Origin: Lachnospiraceae bacterium
GTDB lineage: Bacteria; Bacillota; Clostridia; Lachnospirales; Lachnospiraceae
Reading direction: 5' to 3'
Length of the DNA stretch: 57,324 nt
Assembly (NCBI GenBank): GCA_017412055.1
Contig: JAFQOW010000025.1
Span: 1-57,324, forward strand
Positions 16,800 to 25,780 of this stretch are shown here, one piece after another (the first letter of the stretch is position 1; each line of letters opens with the position of its first letter). Below the pieces are notes generated by a model, which saw only the letters and a program-made list of their open reading frames with translations, had not been told where the DNA came from and did no database searches. The position numbers were made by a program, and so were the translations under genes.

Positions 16800-18134
16800 A
16801 TGCGATTACCTGTAGATTTTATAAATAGAATGAAGGACAAGTTAGGTGATGAATATGAGGCTTTTGAGCGTTCATATGAAGAGGAAAGAGCTTATGGACT
16901 TAGATATAATCCTTTAAAGATAAGTAGAGAGAACTTTGAAAAAGTTGTATTAGCTATTACTGATAAGGTTAAGTGGGCTAAAGAAGGATATTATTATAAT
17001 CCTTCTTTGCAACCGGGAAAAGCACCCCTTCACGAGGCAGGAGCATATTATATACAGGAGCCTAGTGCAATGTCGGCAGCGGAGTTACTGGAGGTAGTGC
17101 CTGGGGAAGTGGTGTGTGATCTATGTGCAGCTCCAGGTGGCAAAAGCACACAGCTTGCAGGAAAGCTTATGAATGAGGGAATGTTAGTTAGCAATGAGTT
17201 TTATTCGTCTAGGGCAAAAATATTGTCACAGAATATAGAGCGAATGGGAGTTAGAAATGCTGTTGTATTAAATGAGAGTACTGATTCTATGAAAGATGCC
17301 TTTCCAGAATTTTTTGATAAGGTGATGGTGGATGCACCTTGCTCTGGCGAGGGAATGTTTAGAAAAGATGACATAGCTATAGAGGAATGGAGCTTATCAA
17401 ATGTGGAAATGTGCGCTAAGAGGCAGGCAGAGATACTTGATAATGCAGCAAAGATATTAAAGCCAGGTGGTGCTATGGTATATTCAACATGCACATTTTC
17501 AGATGAGGAAAATGAAGATACGGTAGCTGCATTTTTGGAAAGAAACAAAGATTTTGAAATAGAAAAGCCTTCTATCCATGAAAAGCTTTTAGAGGCAGGC
17601 TTTACAGAACGTGATGGAATGTATAGGTTATGGCCACATAAGCTTAAAGGTGAAGGACATTTTGCAGTACGCTTTAAAAAGAAAGTATCGGATGAAGCAA
17701 GGAATTATAAGAGAAAGCCTATGGAAAATCTAGCTAAAAAGCAAGATTTAAAATACTATGAAGAATTTGCTGTTAAGACACTGAATACAGAACTTAAAGG
17801 AAATTTTATAATGTTTGGAGAAAGTATTTATTTAGTTCCAGAGGAGATGATATCCTTGAAAGGTCTTAAGGTGGAAAGAGCCGGTTTAAAGCTTGGAATG
17901 AATAAAAAGAATCGTTTTGAACCAGACCATGCTTTAGCTTTAGCACTTAATCCAACAGAGGTTAAGCAAGTGGTAGAAGCTACGGATATAGAAAAATACC
18001 TTAAGGGTGATGTGATAGAATGTGAATATGACAATGGTTGGACACTTGTTACTACAGATAATGTATCTATAGGTTGGGGTAAGGCCACAAATGGCGTTTT
18101 AAAAAATCATTATCCGAAGGGATTAAGAAGATAG
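16800..18134 (+). CDS. RsmF-type 16S rRNA m5C methyltransferase
   Basis: A 444-residue SAM-dependent methyltransferase of the RsmB/NOP family with the extra C-terminal domain of RsmF/YebU. C-D-L-C-A-A-P-G-G-K-S-T binds SAM. The two cysteines are in D-A-P-C-S-G-E-G-M-F-R and Y-S-T-C-T-F-S-D-E-E-N. The last ~130 residues resemble the PUA-like RNA-binding tail. Two starts are possible: ATG 16770 with AAAGGAG, or ATG 16800 with CGGAGG. I prefer 16800 because the family usually opens with M-x-L-P-x-x-F; the earlier start would add ten residues. Confidence 0.9.
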   Translation: MRLPVDFINRMKDKLGDEYEAFERSYEEERAYGLRYNPLKISRENFEKVVLAITDKVKWAKEGYYYNPSLQPGKAPLHEAGAYYIQEPSAMSAAELLEVVPGEVVCDLCAAPGGKSTQLAGKLMNEGMLVSNEFYSSRAKILSQNIERMGVRNAVVLNESTDSMKDAFPEFFDKVMVDAPCSGEGMFRKDDIAIEEWSLSNVEMCAKRQAEILDNAAKILKPGGAMVYSTCTFSDEENEDTVAAFLERNKDFEIEKPSIHEKLLEAGFTERDGMYRLWPHKLKGEGHFAVRFKKKVSDEARNYKRKPMENLAKKQDLKYYEEFAVKTLNTELKGNFIMFGESIYLVPEEMISLKGLKVERAGLKLGMNKKNRFEPDHALALALNPTEVKQVVEATDIEKYLKGDVIECEYDNGWTLVTTDNVSIGWGKATNGVLKNHYPKGLRR

Positions 18135-18329
18135 GTTTGTATCTTAAAATGTAAATATAGATAAAGTAATATATAAAATATTATATAAAATACTTCAAAA
18201 TAATAAAAAATACTTGAAAAAAAGACAAAAATATGGTTTTCTTATAAAAGGGTTTTATCCTATTAAAATATTGAAGTACAAGTTACGATATTAATTATGT
18301 AAAAAATAAGGAATATGAAAGGTGAGACT

Positions 18330-19649
18330 ATGAAAAAGGTTGTTAAATTTGGTGGAAGTTCATTAGCTAGTGCAGAGCAGTTTAAGAAGGTTGGCAAGAT
18401 AATCAAGGCTGACGAAGATAGAAAGTATGTGGTACCTTCAGCACCAGGAAAGAGATTTTCGGCTGATACAAAGGTGACAGATATGCTTTACCAGTGCTAC
18501 AGCGAGGCTGAGTCAGGCAAGAATTTCACAGACACACTTAACAAGATTAAGGATAGATATAACGAGATTATCAAGGGCTTAAAGCTTGATTTATCTTTAG
18601 AGGAGGAATTTGTAACAATTGAAAATCAGTTTAAGGCTAAGGCTGGTTCTGATTATGCAGCTTCAAGAGGTGAATATTTAAATGGTATTATTATGGCTAA
18701 TTACCTTGGCTATGAGTTCATCGATGCTGCCACAGTAATCTTCTTTAACAATAAGGGAGAATTTGATGCTGATACAACACAGGAGATTTTAAGTGCGAAG
18801 CTTGCAAGTGTTGAGAGAGCAGTTATCCCAGGCTTTTACGGTGCTAGACCAGATGGTGTGGTTAAGACATTCTCAAGAGGTGGTTCTGACGTGACTGGTT
18901 CAATCGTAGCAAGAGCTGTTTATGCTGACCTTTACGAAAACTGGACAGATGTATCAGGCTTCCTTGTAGCTGATCCAAGAATCATTAAGGACCCAGCAGT
19001 TATTACAACTATCACATATAAGGAGCTTAGAGAGCTTGCATACATGGGTGCATCTGTTCTTCATGAGGATGCAATCTTCCCAGTTAGAAAAGCTGGTATT
19101 CCAATTAATATTAAGAACACAAATAAGCCGGAAGACCCAGGTACATTAATCGTAGAGAGTACATGTAAGCAGTCTGCATATACAATTACAGGTATTGCAG
19201 GTAAGAAGGGCTTCGTTTCATTAAACATTGAAAAGGAAATGATGAATTCAGAAATCGGTTTTGGTAGAAAGGTACTTGAAGCTTTTGAGAAGCATGATAT
19301 CTCATTTGAGCATATGCCTTCTGGAATAGATACTCTTACAGTATTTGTTCATCAGCCAGAGTTTGAAGGTAAGGAGCAACAGGTACTTGCTGACATCCAT
19401 AGACTTACACAGCCAGACCACATTGAAATCGAATCAGACCTTGCACTTATCGCAGTAGTTGGCCGTGGTATGAAGGCTGTAAAGGGTACTGCCGCTAGAA
19501 TCTTTGCAGCACTTGCACATGCAAATGTAAACGTAAAGATGATTGACCAGGGTTCAAGTGAGCTTAACATCATTATCGGTGTACGCAATCAGGACTTTGA
19601 AGTGGCGATCAAGGCGATATACGATATCTTCGTATCAACACAGTTATAG
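18330..19649 (+). CDS. Aspartate kinase
   Basis: A 439-residue enzyme for the first step of lysine, threonine and methionine synthesis (aspartate to aspartyl phosphate). V-V-K-F-G-G-S-S-L-A at the N-terminus is the kinase signature, and S-R-G-G-S-D-V-T-G-S at ~185 binds ATP/aspartate. Two ACT domains follow (~290-439), including V-V-G-R-G-M-K, G-T-A-A-R-I-F-A-A-L and I-D-Q-G-S-S-E-L-N-I-I-I, so allosteric control by an amino acid is expected. The ATG at 18330 follows AAAGGTGAG. A 195-base AT-rich leader precedes it; I saw no lysine riboswitch. Confidence 0.94.
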   Translation: MKKVVKFGGSSLASAEQFKKVGKIIKADEDRKYVVPSAPGKRFSADTKVTDMLYQCYSEAESGKNFTDTLNKIKDRYNEIIKGLKLDLSLEEEFVTIENQFKAKAGSDYAASRGEYLNGIIMANYLGYEFIDAATVIFFNNKGEFDADTTQEILSAKLASVERAVIPGFYGARPDGVVKTFSRGGSDVTGSIVARAVYADLYENWTDVSGFLVADPRIIKDPAVITTITYKELRELAYMGASVLHEDAIFPVRKAGIPINIKNTNKPEDPGTLIVESTCKQSAYTITGIAGKKGFVSLNIEKEMMNSEIGFGRKVLEAFEKHDISFEHMPSGIDTLTVFVHQPEFEGKEQQVLADIHRLTQPDHIEIESDLALIAVVGRGMKAVKGTAARIFAALAHANVNVKMIDQGSSELNIIIGVRNQDFEVAIKAIYDIFVSTQL

Positions 19650-19657
19650 TATAATTT

Positions 19658-19905
19658 ATATATAAGCTTGTGAATTTAGTCAGATTTTCTTATTCGGAGC
19701 TCCCGATTATGATTATCTAACAGATTTGCACTATAAATTATGAATATATACGCAATCGGCGCATTATCCGACCTCCTGTCGGAATGCGCCTTTTTCAAAC
19801 CTCGTGTTTGAAAATTGCTTATTCTTTGAATACAGCAAATCAGTAAGATAATCTATAATCGTACGCTATGAATAAGAAAATCTGACTAAATTCGCAAGCT
19901 ATATA
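19658..19905. repeat. Nested inverted-repeat structure between convergent genes
   Basis: An outer stem pairs 19658-19695 with 19870-19905: AATTTAGTCAGATTTTCTTA and its reverse complement are fully matched. Inward, GATTATGATTATCT pairs with AGATAATC-T-ATAATC, ATTTGC with GCAAAT, and GCAAT with ATTGC. Two hairpins occupy the centre: GGCGCATT-at-CCGAC-ctcct-GTCGG-AATGCGCC followed by TTTTT (19757-19795), and TTTTCAAAC-ctcgt-GTTTGAAAA. The central GC-rich hairpin can act as an intrinsic terminator for aspartate kinase. The outer arms are not needed for termination and suggest a larger folded RNA or a small repetitive element. Confidence 0.8.
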
Positions 19906-19936
19906 CGTTATGTGAATATAGAAATGGTATAAATGC

Positions 19937-19976
19937 AAAAATGGACCACGTGATTATATTACGGGTCCATTTTAAG
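19937..19976. terminator. Bidirectional terminator hairpin
   Basis: ATGGACC plus CGT pairs with ACG plus GGTCCAT, with A-runs before and T-runs after, just downstream of the DUF5662 stop. It can serve both the aspartate kinase and DUF5662 transcripts. Confidence 0.75.
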
Positions 19977-19978
19977 AC

Positions 19979-20533
19979 TTATTGATTATTAAGTATTTTA
20001 TGACGGATATAGCGGAATGTATATGGTTCTCCTTTGTGTGCCAGCATGATTAGGAGCTTGCGTAGGAGGGCATCGCTTTCAGGATGGATTACGTAGCGGT
20101 GATGTCCTAGTTTGTAGTATTCTAGAGCTGTTGAATCTGTATAGCTTTCTTTGTGATATATTTTGCTTGCGGCCACTCTGTCGCAGAACATTTCTACCAC
20201 ATATTTTTCGGGCATTTTCATACCTACAAGACCTTTAGTTTTATCTGCAGGGTAATCAATCCAGTATTCATAGTGATGCTTGTTGCGTCCCTTGTGGTGG
20301 AGCCAGGCAGTTGAACAGCCTTCTACTTCACGTTGGGCATTGTTTGGGCTTCGGAAGCCTTGATAATATATTATGCCAGGTATTAATTCAGAGGGCATAT
20401 ATTTGGACAGGTCATGAAGAAGTCCTTGCTTATATAAACCTACCCTAAAGCAATGCTTCATAACCATAAGCTTATGTGAATTTATCGTATGTAAATGGCC
20501 TTTTGTATTGGCGAGTAATTGTTTAATAGTCAT
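19979..20533 (-). CDS. DUF5662 family protein
   Basis: A 184-residue cytoplasmic protein without signal or membrane segments. It contains many histidines, including H-K-x-M-V-M-K-H-C-F, L-L-H-D-L-S-K-Y and W-L-H-H-K-G-R-N-K-H-H-Y-E-Y-W, which look like the metal ligands of an HD-like hydrolase, and a later M-F-C-D-R-V-A-A-S-K-I-Y segment. I recognise the overall pattern as DUF5662, for which I know no demonstrated function. It is a single gene on the minus strand with AGGAGAC before the ATG. An HD-type hydrolase is an inference from the histidine pattern only. Confidence 0.65.
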   Translation of the reverse strand: MTIKQLLANTKGHLHTINSHKLMVMKHCFRVGLYKQGLLHDLSKYMPSELIPGIIYYQGFRSPNNAQREVEGCSTAWLHHKGRNKHHYEYWIDYPADKTKGLVGMKMPEKYVVEMFCDRVAASKIYHKESYTDSTALEYYKLGHHRYVIHPESDALLRKLLIMLAHKGEPYTFRYIRHKILNNQ

Positions 20534-20685
20534 ATAAATAAGTCTCCTATAAAATAGAAATATATAGTATTAATTATAAATTTTATCAGAACAAATAAGA
20601 GTTGTCACGTTCTTTTGTATGTGATAAGATAGAAACTAGACTTGCGTATTTTGCTTAAAAAATCAAAAGATAGGTGGAAATTAAG

Positions 20686-22764
20686 ATGCTTAAGGAAAAA
20701 AATGTTAGGGGAGCATTAAAATTTTTAGTATTTCCAATTTTGTTTATATATTTGGAGGTTATATATAAGTTAAGTGTAAAAAGTAGCTTTTCACTTAATT
20801 TTGTATATCCGTGTATTAGTGCGATTACATTGGGTGTCATTGTTAATTTTTTATCGTCACTGACAAAGAAGATTATAAATAGAATTATAGGATATGTATT
20901 GGTTGTTGGAGTTTGTGTTTTGTTTATCGTTCAGATAGTTTATACGAACACATTTATTGCGCCATTTTCCATATCCATAGCATTTGGAGGTGCAGAAGGT
21001 GTTGCAGCCTTAACTGAATTTAAGGACCTTACTATTACAGCGGTTCGTGATAATGCATTATGGATTATTTTGTGTATACTACCAATCGTGGCAGTTGTAT
21101 TTTCGGATTTAAAGCTTAATCAGTTTGGAAAACAGTATAAGTGGAGTAAGATATGGATGTTTGTGGCTATTACAGAGATTCATATGGCAGGCTTGTTATC
21201 GCTTTATCTTAGTGGTAGTGAAGGATATTCTGCGAAGGTGTTATATTATGATCATTTTGTTATAGATATTGGTTTTGACAAGCTTGGTGTGATTACTTCT
21301 ATGAAGCTTGATTTTAAGAATTTTATTTTTGGTGCCAAGGAAAATCTTGAGGAGATAGAAGATAAGCAGGAGATTCCAGATTTAGGAGAGAAGCCTACAG
21401 ATAAAGTGGAGGAGCCTACGACAGAAGATAATTCAGTGAATGAGAGTGAAACAGGTGAAAATCAAACAACTGGAGAAGGCGAAAGCACTACAGAGGAACA
21501 AAAAGAGCCAGTTGTGTATGAGCCAAATGTATTGAATATTGATTTGGATGCTTTTTCGGCGAATACATCAGATAGTAATATTAAATGGTTAAACGATTAT
21601 ATAGAAGCTTGTGAACCTACTATGAAGAATGAGTATACAGGTATGTTTGAAGGATACAATCTTATTCTTCTTACAGCGGAATCATTTTCACCATGGGCGG
21701 TAAGCGAGAAGTATACGCCTACTTTGTATAAGATGGTTAATTCAGGTTTTGTATTTAATAATTTTTATTTACATGGCTGGACAGCAACTACACAGGGTGA
21801 ATATATTCTTTGTACAGGACTTCTTGGAAATGGTAGAGGTAAGGCTTCGCCATTTGAAAATACTATAGATAAATATATGGGAATGTGTATGGGTAATATT
21901 ATGCGAGGACAGGGCTGTGTGACATACGCATATCACAATCATACATATACTTATTACAACAGAGACGAGACACATCCTAATATGGGATATGATTATAAAG
22001 GAAATGGAAGCGGTGTTGATATCGAAAAGTTTTGGCCAGAATCAGATTTGGATATGATGAAGGTTACAATGGATGAATATATCGATGCAGAACGTTTTCA
22101 TGCGTATTATATGACTGTAAGTGGTCACAAGAATTATACATATATTGATAATTATATGTCTTTCAAAAATAAAGATTTAGTGGCTGATATGGAAGCGTCA
22201 GAAGCGATGAAGGCTTATGTAGCTTGTAATATTGAATTAGATAGAGCACTGGAATACATTATTAACAGATTAGAAGAAAAAGGAATTGCTGATAAGACAG
22301 TGATTGCATTTGCAGCAGATCATTATCCATATGGATTAAAGGATGAGTTGGTAGAAGAAATAGGTGCGGAGTCTAATAAATGGTACGGTTTACAGAAGAG
22401 CAATCTTGTAATATGGAGTGCATCTATGAAGGAAAATGTGTATGTAGATAAGGTGTGCTCAAGCGTGGATATCATTCCTACACTTTTGAATTTGTTGGGT
22501 ATACCATATGATTCAAGATTGTATTCTGGTAAGGATATTTTGTCAGACTCGCCAGGACTTGTAGTGTTTAATGATATGGGCTTTATGACAGATTATTGTA
22601 TTTATAATTCAAAGTTGGAAGAAGTTAAACAGACTACAGATGTAGAGGTGCCACAGGAGTATATTGACCAGATTAATGCTTTGGTTAGAAATCAATGGAA
22701 TGCAGCTGGAAAGATAATTCAGGTGGATTATTATAAGAAGATGCAGGAGTACCTGTCAGATTAA
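20686..22764 (+). CDS. LTA synthase family membrane sulfatase
   Basis: A 692-residue enzyme of the LtaS group. Five hydrophobic segments in the first ~190 residues anchor it. A Glu/Thr-rich, low-complexity linker (~220-285) follows, then an extracellular sulfatase-fold domain: L-T-A-E-S-F-S-P-W-A, H-G-W-T-A-T-T-Q-G-E-Y with candidate catalytic threonines at 366-369, M-T-V-S-G-H, and A-A-D-H-Y-P-Y-G with metal-binding Asp-His. Family members transfer glycerol-phosphate from phosphatidylglycerol to build lipoteichoic acid. The long acidic linker is unusual. ATG 20686 is preferred because AGGTGG lies upstream; an in-frame GTG at 20674 overlaps that site. Confidence 0.88.
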   Translation: MLKEKNVRGALKFLVFPILFIYLEVIYKLSVKSSFSLNFVYPCISAITLGVIVNFLSSLTKKIINRIIGYVLVVGVCVLFIVQIVYTNTFIAPFSISIAFGGAEGVAALTEFKDLTITAVRDNALWIILCILPIVAVVFSDLKLNQFGKQYKWSKIWMFVAITEIHMAGLLSLYLSGSEGYSAKVLYYDHFVIDIGFDKLGVITSMKLDFKNFIFGAKENLEEIEDKQEIPDLGEKPTDKVEEPTTEDNSVNESETGENQTTGEGESTTEEQKEPVVYEPNVLNIDLDAFSANTSDSNIKWLNDYIEACEPTMKNEYTGMFEGYNLILLTAESFSPWAVSEKYTPTLYKMVNSGFVFNNFYLHGWTATTQGEYILCTGLLGNGRGKASPFENTIDKYMGMCMGNIMRGQGCVTYAYHNHTYTYYNRDETHPNMGYDYKGNGSGVDIEKFWPESDLDMMKVTMDEYIDAERFHAYYMTVSGHKNYTYIDNYMSFKNKDLVADMEASEAMKAYVACNIELDRALEYIINRLEEKGIADKTVIAFAADHYPYGLKDELVEEIGAESNKWYGLQKSNLVIWSASMKENVYVDKVCSSVDIIPTLLNLLGIPYDSRLYSGKDILSDSPGLVVFNDMGFMTDYCIYNSKLEEVKQTTDVEVPQEYIDQINALVRNQWNAAGKIIQVDYYKKMQEYLSD

Positions 22765-22778
22765 AAGAAGATGCAAAA

Positions 22779-22812
22779 TAAAAAACGCAGTTGCAAGCAA
22801 CTGCGTTTTTAT
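22779..22812. terminator. Bidirectional terminator
   Basis: AAAACGCAGTTGC-aa-GCAACTGCGTTTTT is a perfect dyad with A and T tracts on both sides, between the convergent sulfatase and DUF6465 genes. Confidence 0.9.
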
Positions 22813-22824
22813 AATAGATGTATA

Positions 22825-23211
22825 TTAACCTAAGTATACATCGCCCATGAACTTGTCGTTTACTACATAGTAAACCTTCATGTCTTCTGGCTTTACATAG
22901 AGCTTTGTAGAAGTAATTGTCTTCTTACCTGTCTGTGCTGTGTAGTCTGCCTTAACCTTCTCAAGTAATTCCTCAGATGAGAATTCGAAACCAGAGAACT
23001 GAATGAACATCTCGTTCTTCTTTGTAGCAGCAGCCTTAGTTGTTGTCTTCTTAGCAGTAGCCTTCTTCTCTGTTGTCTTAGCAGCTGTCTTAGCAGCAGC
23101 CTTTTTAGCTGTTGTATCTTCTGTCTTAGCAGTAGCTTCAACCTTAGTTTCAACCTTTGTCTCTGTCTTTGGTGCAACTGCTGCCTTCTTTGTTGTCTTT
23201 GTAGTAGCCAT
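22825..23211 (-). CDS. DUF6465 family protein with histone-H1-like Lys/Ala tail
   Basis: A 128-residue protein in two parts. Residues 1-65 consist almost entirely of Ala, Lys, Thr and Glu in A-K-K-A-type repeats, like eukaryotic H1 tails and bacterial histone-like tails. Residues 66-128 form a compact domain with F-I-Q-F-S-G-F-E-F, V-K-A-D-Y-T and L-Y-V-K-P-E-D-M-K-V-Y-Y-V-V-N. I recognise the C-terminal domain as DUF6465, of unknown function. The tail suggests nucleic-acid binding, but the net charge is diluted by Glu and this is inference. It has a strong AGGAGG site and stands alone. Confidence 0.7.
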   Translation of the reverse strand: MATTKTTKKAAVAPKTETKVETKVEATAKTEDTTAKKAAAKTAAKTTEKKATAKKTTTKAAATKKNEMFIQFSGFEFSSEELLEKVKADYTAQTGKKTITSTKLYVKPEDMKVYYVVNDKFMGDVYLG

Positions 23212-23452
23212 CCTATACCTCCTGATAGTGAAACTTTAATAACTCCAAGAAACATAATATGACAAAAAGTTAAGTTTTTCAAGTATATTTGTAAAAAAAA
23301 ATAAAAATAATGGAAATGAGCAAGTTTTTGATAGTTTTGTTTAATATATAAAAGCGTTAATATCTTGACATTGTGTTAATATTGATGTAAAACAGACTAG
23401 GCAAAAGAAAAGATAAATAAATACATAATATATCAAGAAAAGAGGAAGAGTT

Positions 23453-24640
23453 ATGGAGTACAGAATTTTACTTGATTTAGCTATTATAATTGTTTTTGCA
23501 AAAGCCTTTGGTATTGTGGCAAGATATTTGAAGGCACCGCAGGTAGTAGGACAGATCATAGCAGGCTTGCTTATTGGACCAAGTGTATTAGGACTTGTGG
23601 ACCAGTCAGACTTCTTAATTCAGATGGCAGAAATAGGTGTGTTGTTGTTGATGTTTTCAGCAGGTCTTGAGACAAATCTTAGAGATTTATTAAAGACCGG
23701 TTTAAAGGCATTAGCTATAGCATGTGCAGGTGTATTTGTTCCATTGGTGTGCGGTACACTTTTATATATGGGAATGTATGGAACATCTCCTGTTGGTTCA
23801 TTAGGTTTTTATAAGGCAGTTTTTATAGGCGTAATTATGACAGCTACATCTGTAAGTATAACTGTTCAGACTCTTAGAGATATGGGGAAGCTCAAGGGTG
23901 AAATCGGAACAACAATCCTTAGTGCGGCGATTATAGATGATGTAATCGGTATCGTAGTTCTTACATTTGTAATAGGAATGACAGATTCATCTACAAACCC
24001 TATGAATGTAGTTAAGAATACAGTGTTATTCTTTATACTTGCAGTATTGGTAGGTGTGGTTATTTATGTAGTATTTAAAAAATATGATTCAAGTCATCCG
24101 CATACAAGAAGAATTCCTATTTTGGGTCTTGCCCTTTGCTTCGTTATGGCATATGTAGCTGAGGTTTATTTTGGAATAGCAGATATTACAGGTGCATATG
24201 TGGCAGGTATTATTCTTTGTAGCTTGAAGGATTCAGATTACATAGCAGAGAAGATGGATATAAATTCATATATGTTATTTGGTCCTGTATTCTTTGCAAG
24301 TATCGGTCTTAAGACAGATATTTCTGGTTTCTCTAAGGAGCTTATAGTATTCTGTATAGGATTTGTAATCGTAGCTTTGGTTTCAAAGATAGTAGGATGT
24401 GGACTTATGTCCAGAGTTCTTGGCTTTAAGGGAACTAGTGCGGTGATAATCGGTGTAGGTATGATGACAAGAGGTGAGGTAGCCTTAATCGTAGCTCAAA
24501 AGGGACTTAGTGCAAACCTTATTTCACCAGAATATTTTACAGCAGTTATTTTACTTATAATTATATCCTCTATCGTCACTCCTATAATTTTAAAATTATT
24601 ATATGGAAGATTAGATAAAAAAATAGAGAATCAAGAATAG
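23453..24640 (+). CDS. Cation:proton antiporter (CPA2/Kef type)
   Basis: A 395-residue membrane protein with 12-13 hydrophobic segments. A-P-Q-V-V-G-Q-I-I-A-G-L-L-I-G-P-S near residue 30 is the CPA2 entry helix, and I-I-D-D-V-I-G-I-V-V at ~163 carries the paired aspartates of the ion site. It should exchange Na+ or K+ for protons. There is no C-terminal TrkA-N regulatory domain, so it is the short form. A TTGACA lies at 23365-23370 but its -10 is poor. AGAGGAAGAG precedes the ATG. It is monocistronic by spacing. Confidence 0.9.
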   Translation: MEYRILLDLAIIIVFAKAFGIVARYLKAPQVVGQIIAGLLIGPSVLGLVDQSDFLIQMAEIGVLLLMFSAGLETNLRDLLKTGLKALAIACAGVFVPLVCGTLLYMGMYGTSPVGSLGFYKAVFIGVIMTATSVSITVQTLRDMGKLKGEIGTTILSAAIIDDVIGIVVLTFVIGMTDSSTNPMNVVKNTVLFFILAVLVGVVIYVVFKKYDSSHPHTRRIPILGLALCFVMAYVAEVYFGIADITGAYVAGIILCSLKDSDYIAEKMDINSYMLFGPVFFASIGLKTDISGFSKELIVFCIGFVIVALVSKIVGCGLMSRVLGFKGTSAVIIGVGMMTRGEVALIVAQKGLSANLISPEYFTAVILLIIISSIVTPIILKLLYGRLDKKIENQE

Positions 24641-24659
24641 AGCTTAATATAAAAAGTTG

Positions 24660-24688
24660 TTGAAAAAAACCTTCATTTGTTACATAAT
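24660..24688 (+). promoter_or_regulatory. Promoter of the HAD hydrolase gene
   Basis: TTGAAA (24660-24665), 17 bases, CATAAT (24683-24688), 36 bases before the start at 24725. Confidence 0.5.
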
Positions 24689-24724
24689 AATTGTAGATTA
24701 TTAGTGTGACAGATGGAGGTTTTT

Positions 24725-25471
24725 ATGCTTAAAAATTATGTGTTTGATTTATACGGAACATTAGTTGATATAAGAACTAATGAGTGGAAGCCATATTTAT
24801 GGAAGAAGATGACGGAGTTTTATGGACTTTATGGTGCCAAATATTCTCCAAGGGAGATGGAAAAGGCATATCAAAAATACTGTGATGAAGAATTGGAAGC
24901 CACATATGAAAAGATGAAGGGGAAGAATGGAATTACTTGCGTGGATGATGCAGAACCACAGATAGAGAAAGTATTTCAGAGATTATTTACTGAAAAAGGA
25001 GTAGATGCAGATATTGCATTGGCTACACATGCAGGTCAGATGTTTAGAGTAATCTCTCTGAAATTTGAAAAAGTATATGATGGCGTGTTTGAGCTTTTAG
25101 ATACACTTAAGAAAAAGGGCAAAAAGATATATTTGCTATCAAATGCCCAGTATATATTTACAGGCTATGAGATAAATGCATTGGGCCTTACACCATATTT
25201 TGATGGAGTAGTTATTTCATCTAATGAGTGTTGTAAAAAGCCTTCCAGAGAATTTTATAATGTAGTACTTGAAAGATATGGACTTAAGAAGGAAGAAACG
25301 GTAATGGTTGGCAATGACCAGTATGCAGATATACAGGGTGCCAAGAATGCGGGGCTTACAGCATATTATGTTCATACAGAGATATCGCCAGAGTATATTG
25401 AGAGTGAATGCCCAGCTGACTTTAAGATGCTCAATGGAAATATAAAGGATATGATTAAATTGATAAAATAG
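24725..25471 (+). CDS. HAD superfamily hydrolase, haloacid-dehalogenase-like
   Basis: A 248-residue soluble phosphatase-like enzyme. The nucleophile is D8 in F-D-L-Y-G-T-L-V-D. The usual second Asp is Tyr, the D-x-Y-G-T form found in L-2-haloacid-dehalogenase-like and YjjG-type members. L-L-S-N-A-Q at ~138, K-K-P-S-R-E-F-Y at ~175 and V-M-V-G-N-D-Q-Y-A-D-I-Q-G-A at ~195 complete HAD motifs II-IV. An alpha-helical cap lies between motifs I and II. The substrate cannot be read. GGAGG six to ten bases before ATG 24725 sets the start. Confidence 0.88.
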   Translation: MLKNYVFDLYGTLVDIRTNEWKPYLWKKMTEFYGLYGAKYSPREMEKAYQKYCDEELEATYEKMKGKNGITCVDDAEPQIEKVFQRLFTEKGVDADIALATHAGQMFRVISLKFEKVYDGVFELLDTLKKKGKKIYLLSNAQYIFTGYEINALGLTPYFDGVVISSNECCKKPSREFYNVVLERYGLKKEETVMVGNDQYADIQGAKNAGLTAYYVHTEISPEYIESECPADFKMLNGNIKDMIKLIK

Positions 25472-25545
25472 TGTTTTATATTTTAAGTAAATGATAAGTT
25501 TTGTTTGGGAATATATATGCAACATATAATATAATTGTGATTAAT

Positions 25546-25573
25546 AAAAGGTTTGACACCGTCAGACCTTTTT
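25546..25573 (+). terminator. Terminator after the HAD gene
   Basis: AAAGGTTTGAC-acc-GTCAGACCTTTTT: a stem with one bulge and a T-run, about 75 bases after the HAD stop. Confidence 0.8.
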
Positions 25574-25619
25574 GTTATGTAGTAAAGTTATTAATGAGAG
25601 CTTTTGTACAGTAAAAAAA

Positions 25620-25648
25620 TTGACAAAAAATGTAAATAGTGATATATA
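25620..25648 (+). promoter_or_regulatory. Strong promoter of the secreted-protein/ABC cluster
   Basis: A consensus TTGACA (25620-25625), a 17-base spacer and TATATA (25643-25648). The following 130 bases form an unusually long leader with a five-codon ORF (ATG at 25708) behind a GGTGGTGAGG site. Confidence 0.65.
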
Positions 25649-25660
25649 TATATGCAAATT

Positions 25661-25681
25661 CACTTTTATACATTAAAAGTG
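25661..25681. promoter_or_regulatory. Operator-like dyad at the transcription start
   Basis: CACTTTT-atacatt-AAAAGTG is a perfect 7-bp dyad about 12 bases after the -10, where a repressor or an mRNA 5' hairpin would act. No regulator gene is adjacent. Confidence 0.5.
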
Positions 25682-25780
25682 TGCACGGATAAAGGTGGTG
25701 AGGATAAATGATTAAGGGTGCGTAGTGTATTTTTGTTTTATTTGCAGACTAGAATTTTATTACATAAGGAGACAGAAAAG

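Noticed and set aside
18135-18329. Lysine riboswitch before aspartate kinase
   Set aside because: The region is very AT-rich with no multi-helix junction or conserved lysine-riboswitch segments that I can see.
23003-23239. Valine/alanine-rich ORF opposite the DUF6465 gene
   Set aside because: It is the complement of the Ala/Lys/Thr repeat region and merely reflects its codon pattern.
25718-25780. Upstream start for the secreted protein
   Set aside because: It would place 21 non-signal residues before a complete signal peptide; ATG 25781 has AAGGAGA at proper spacing.
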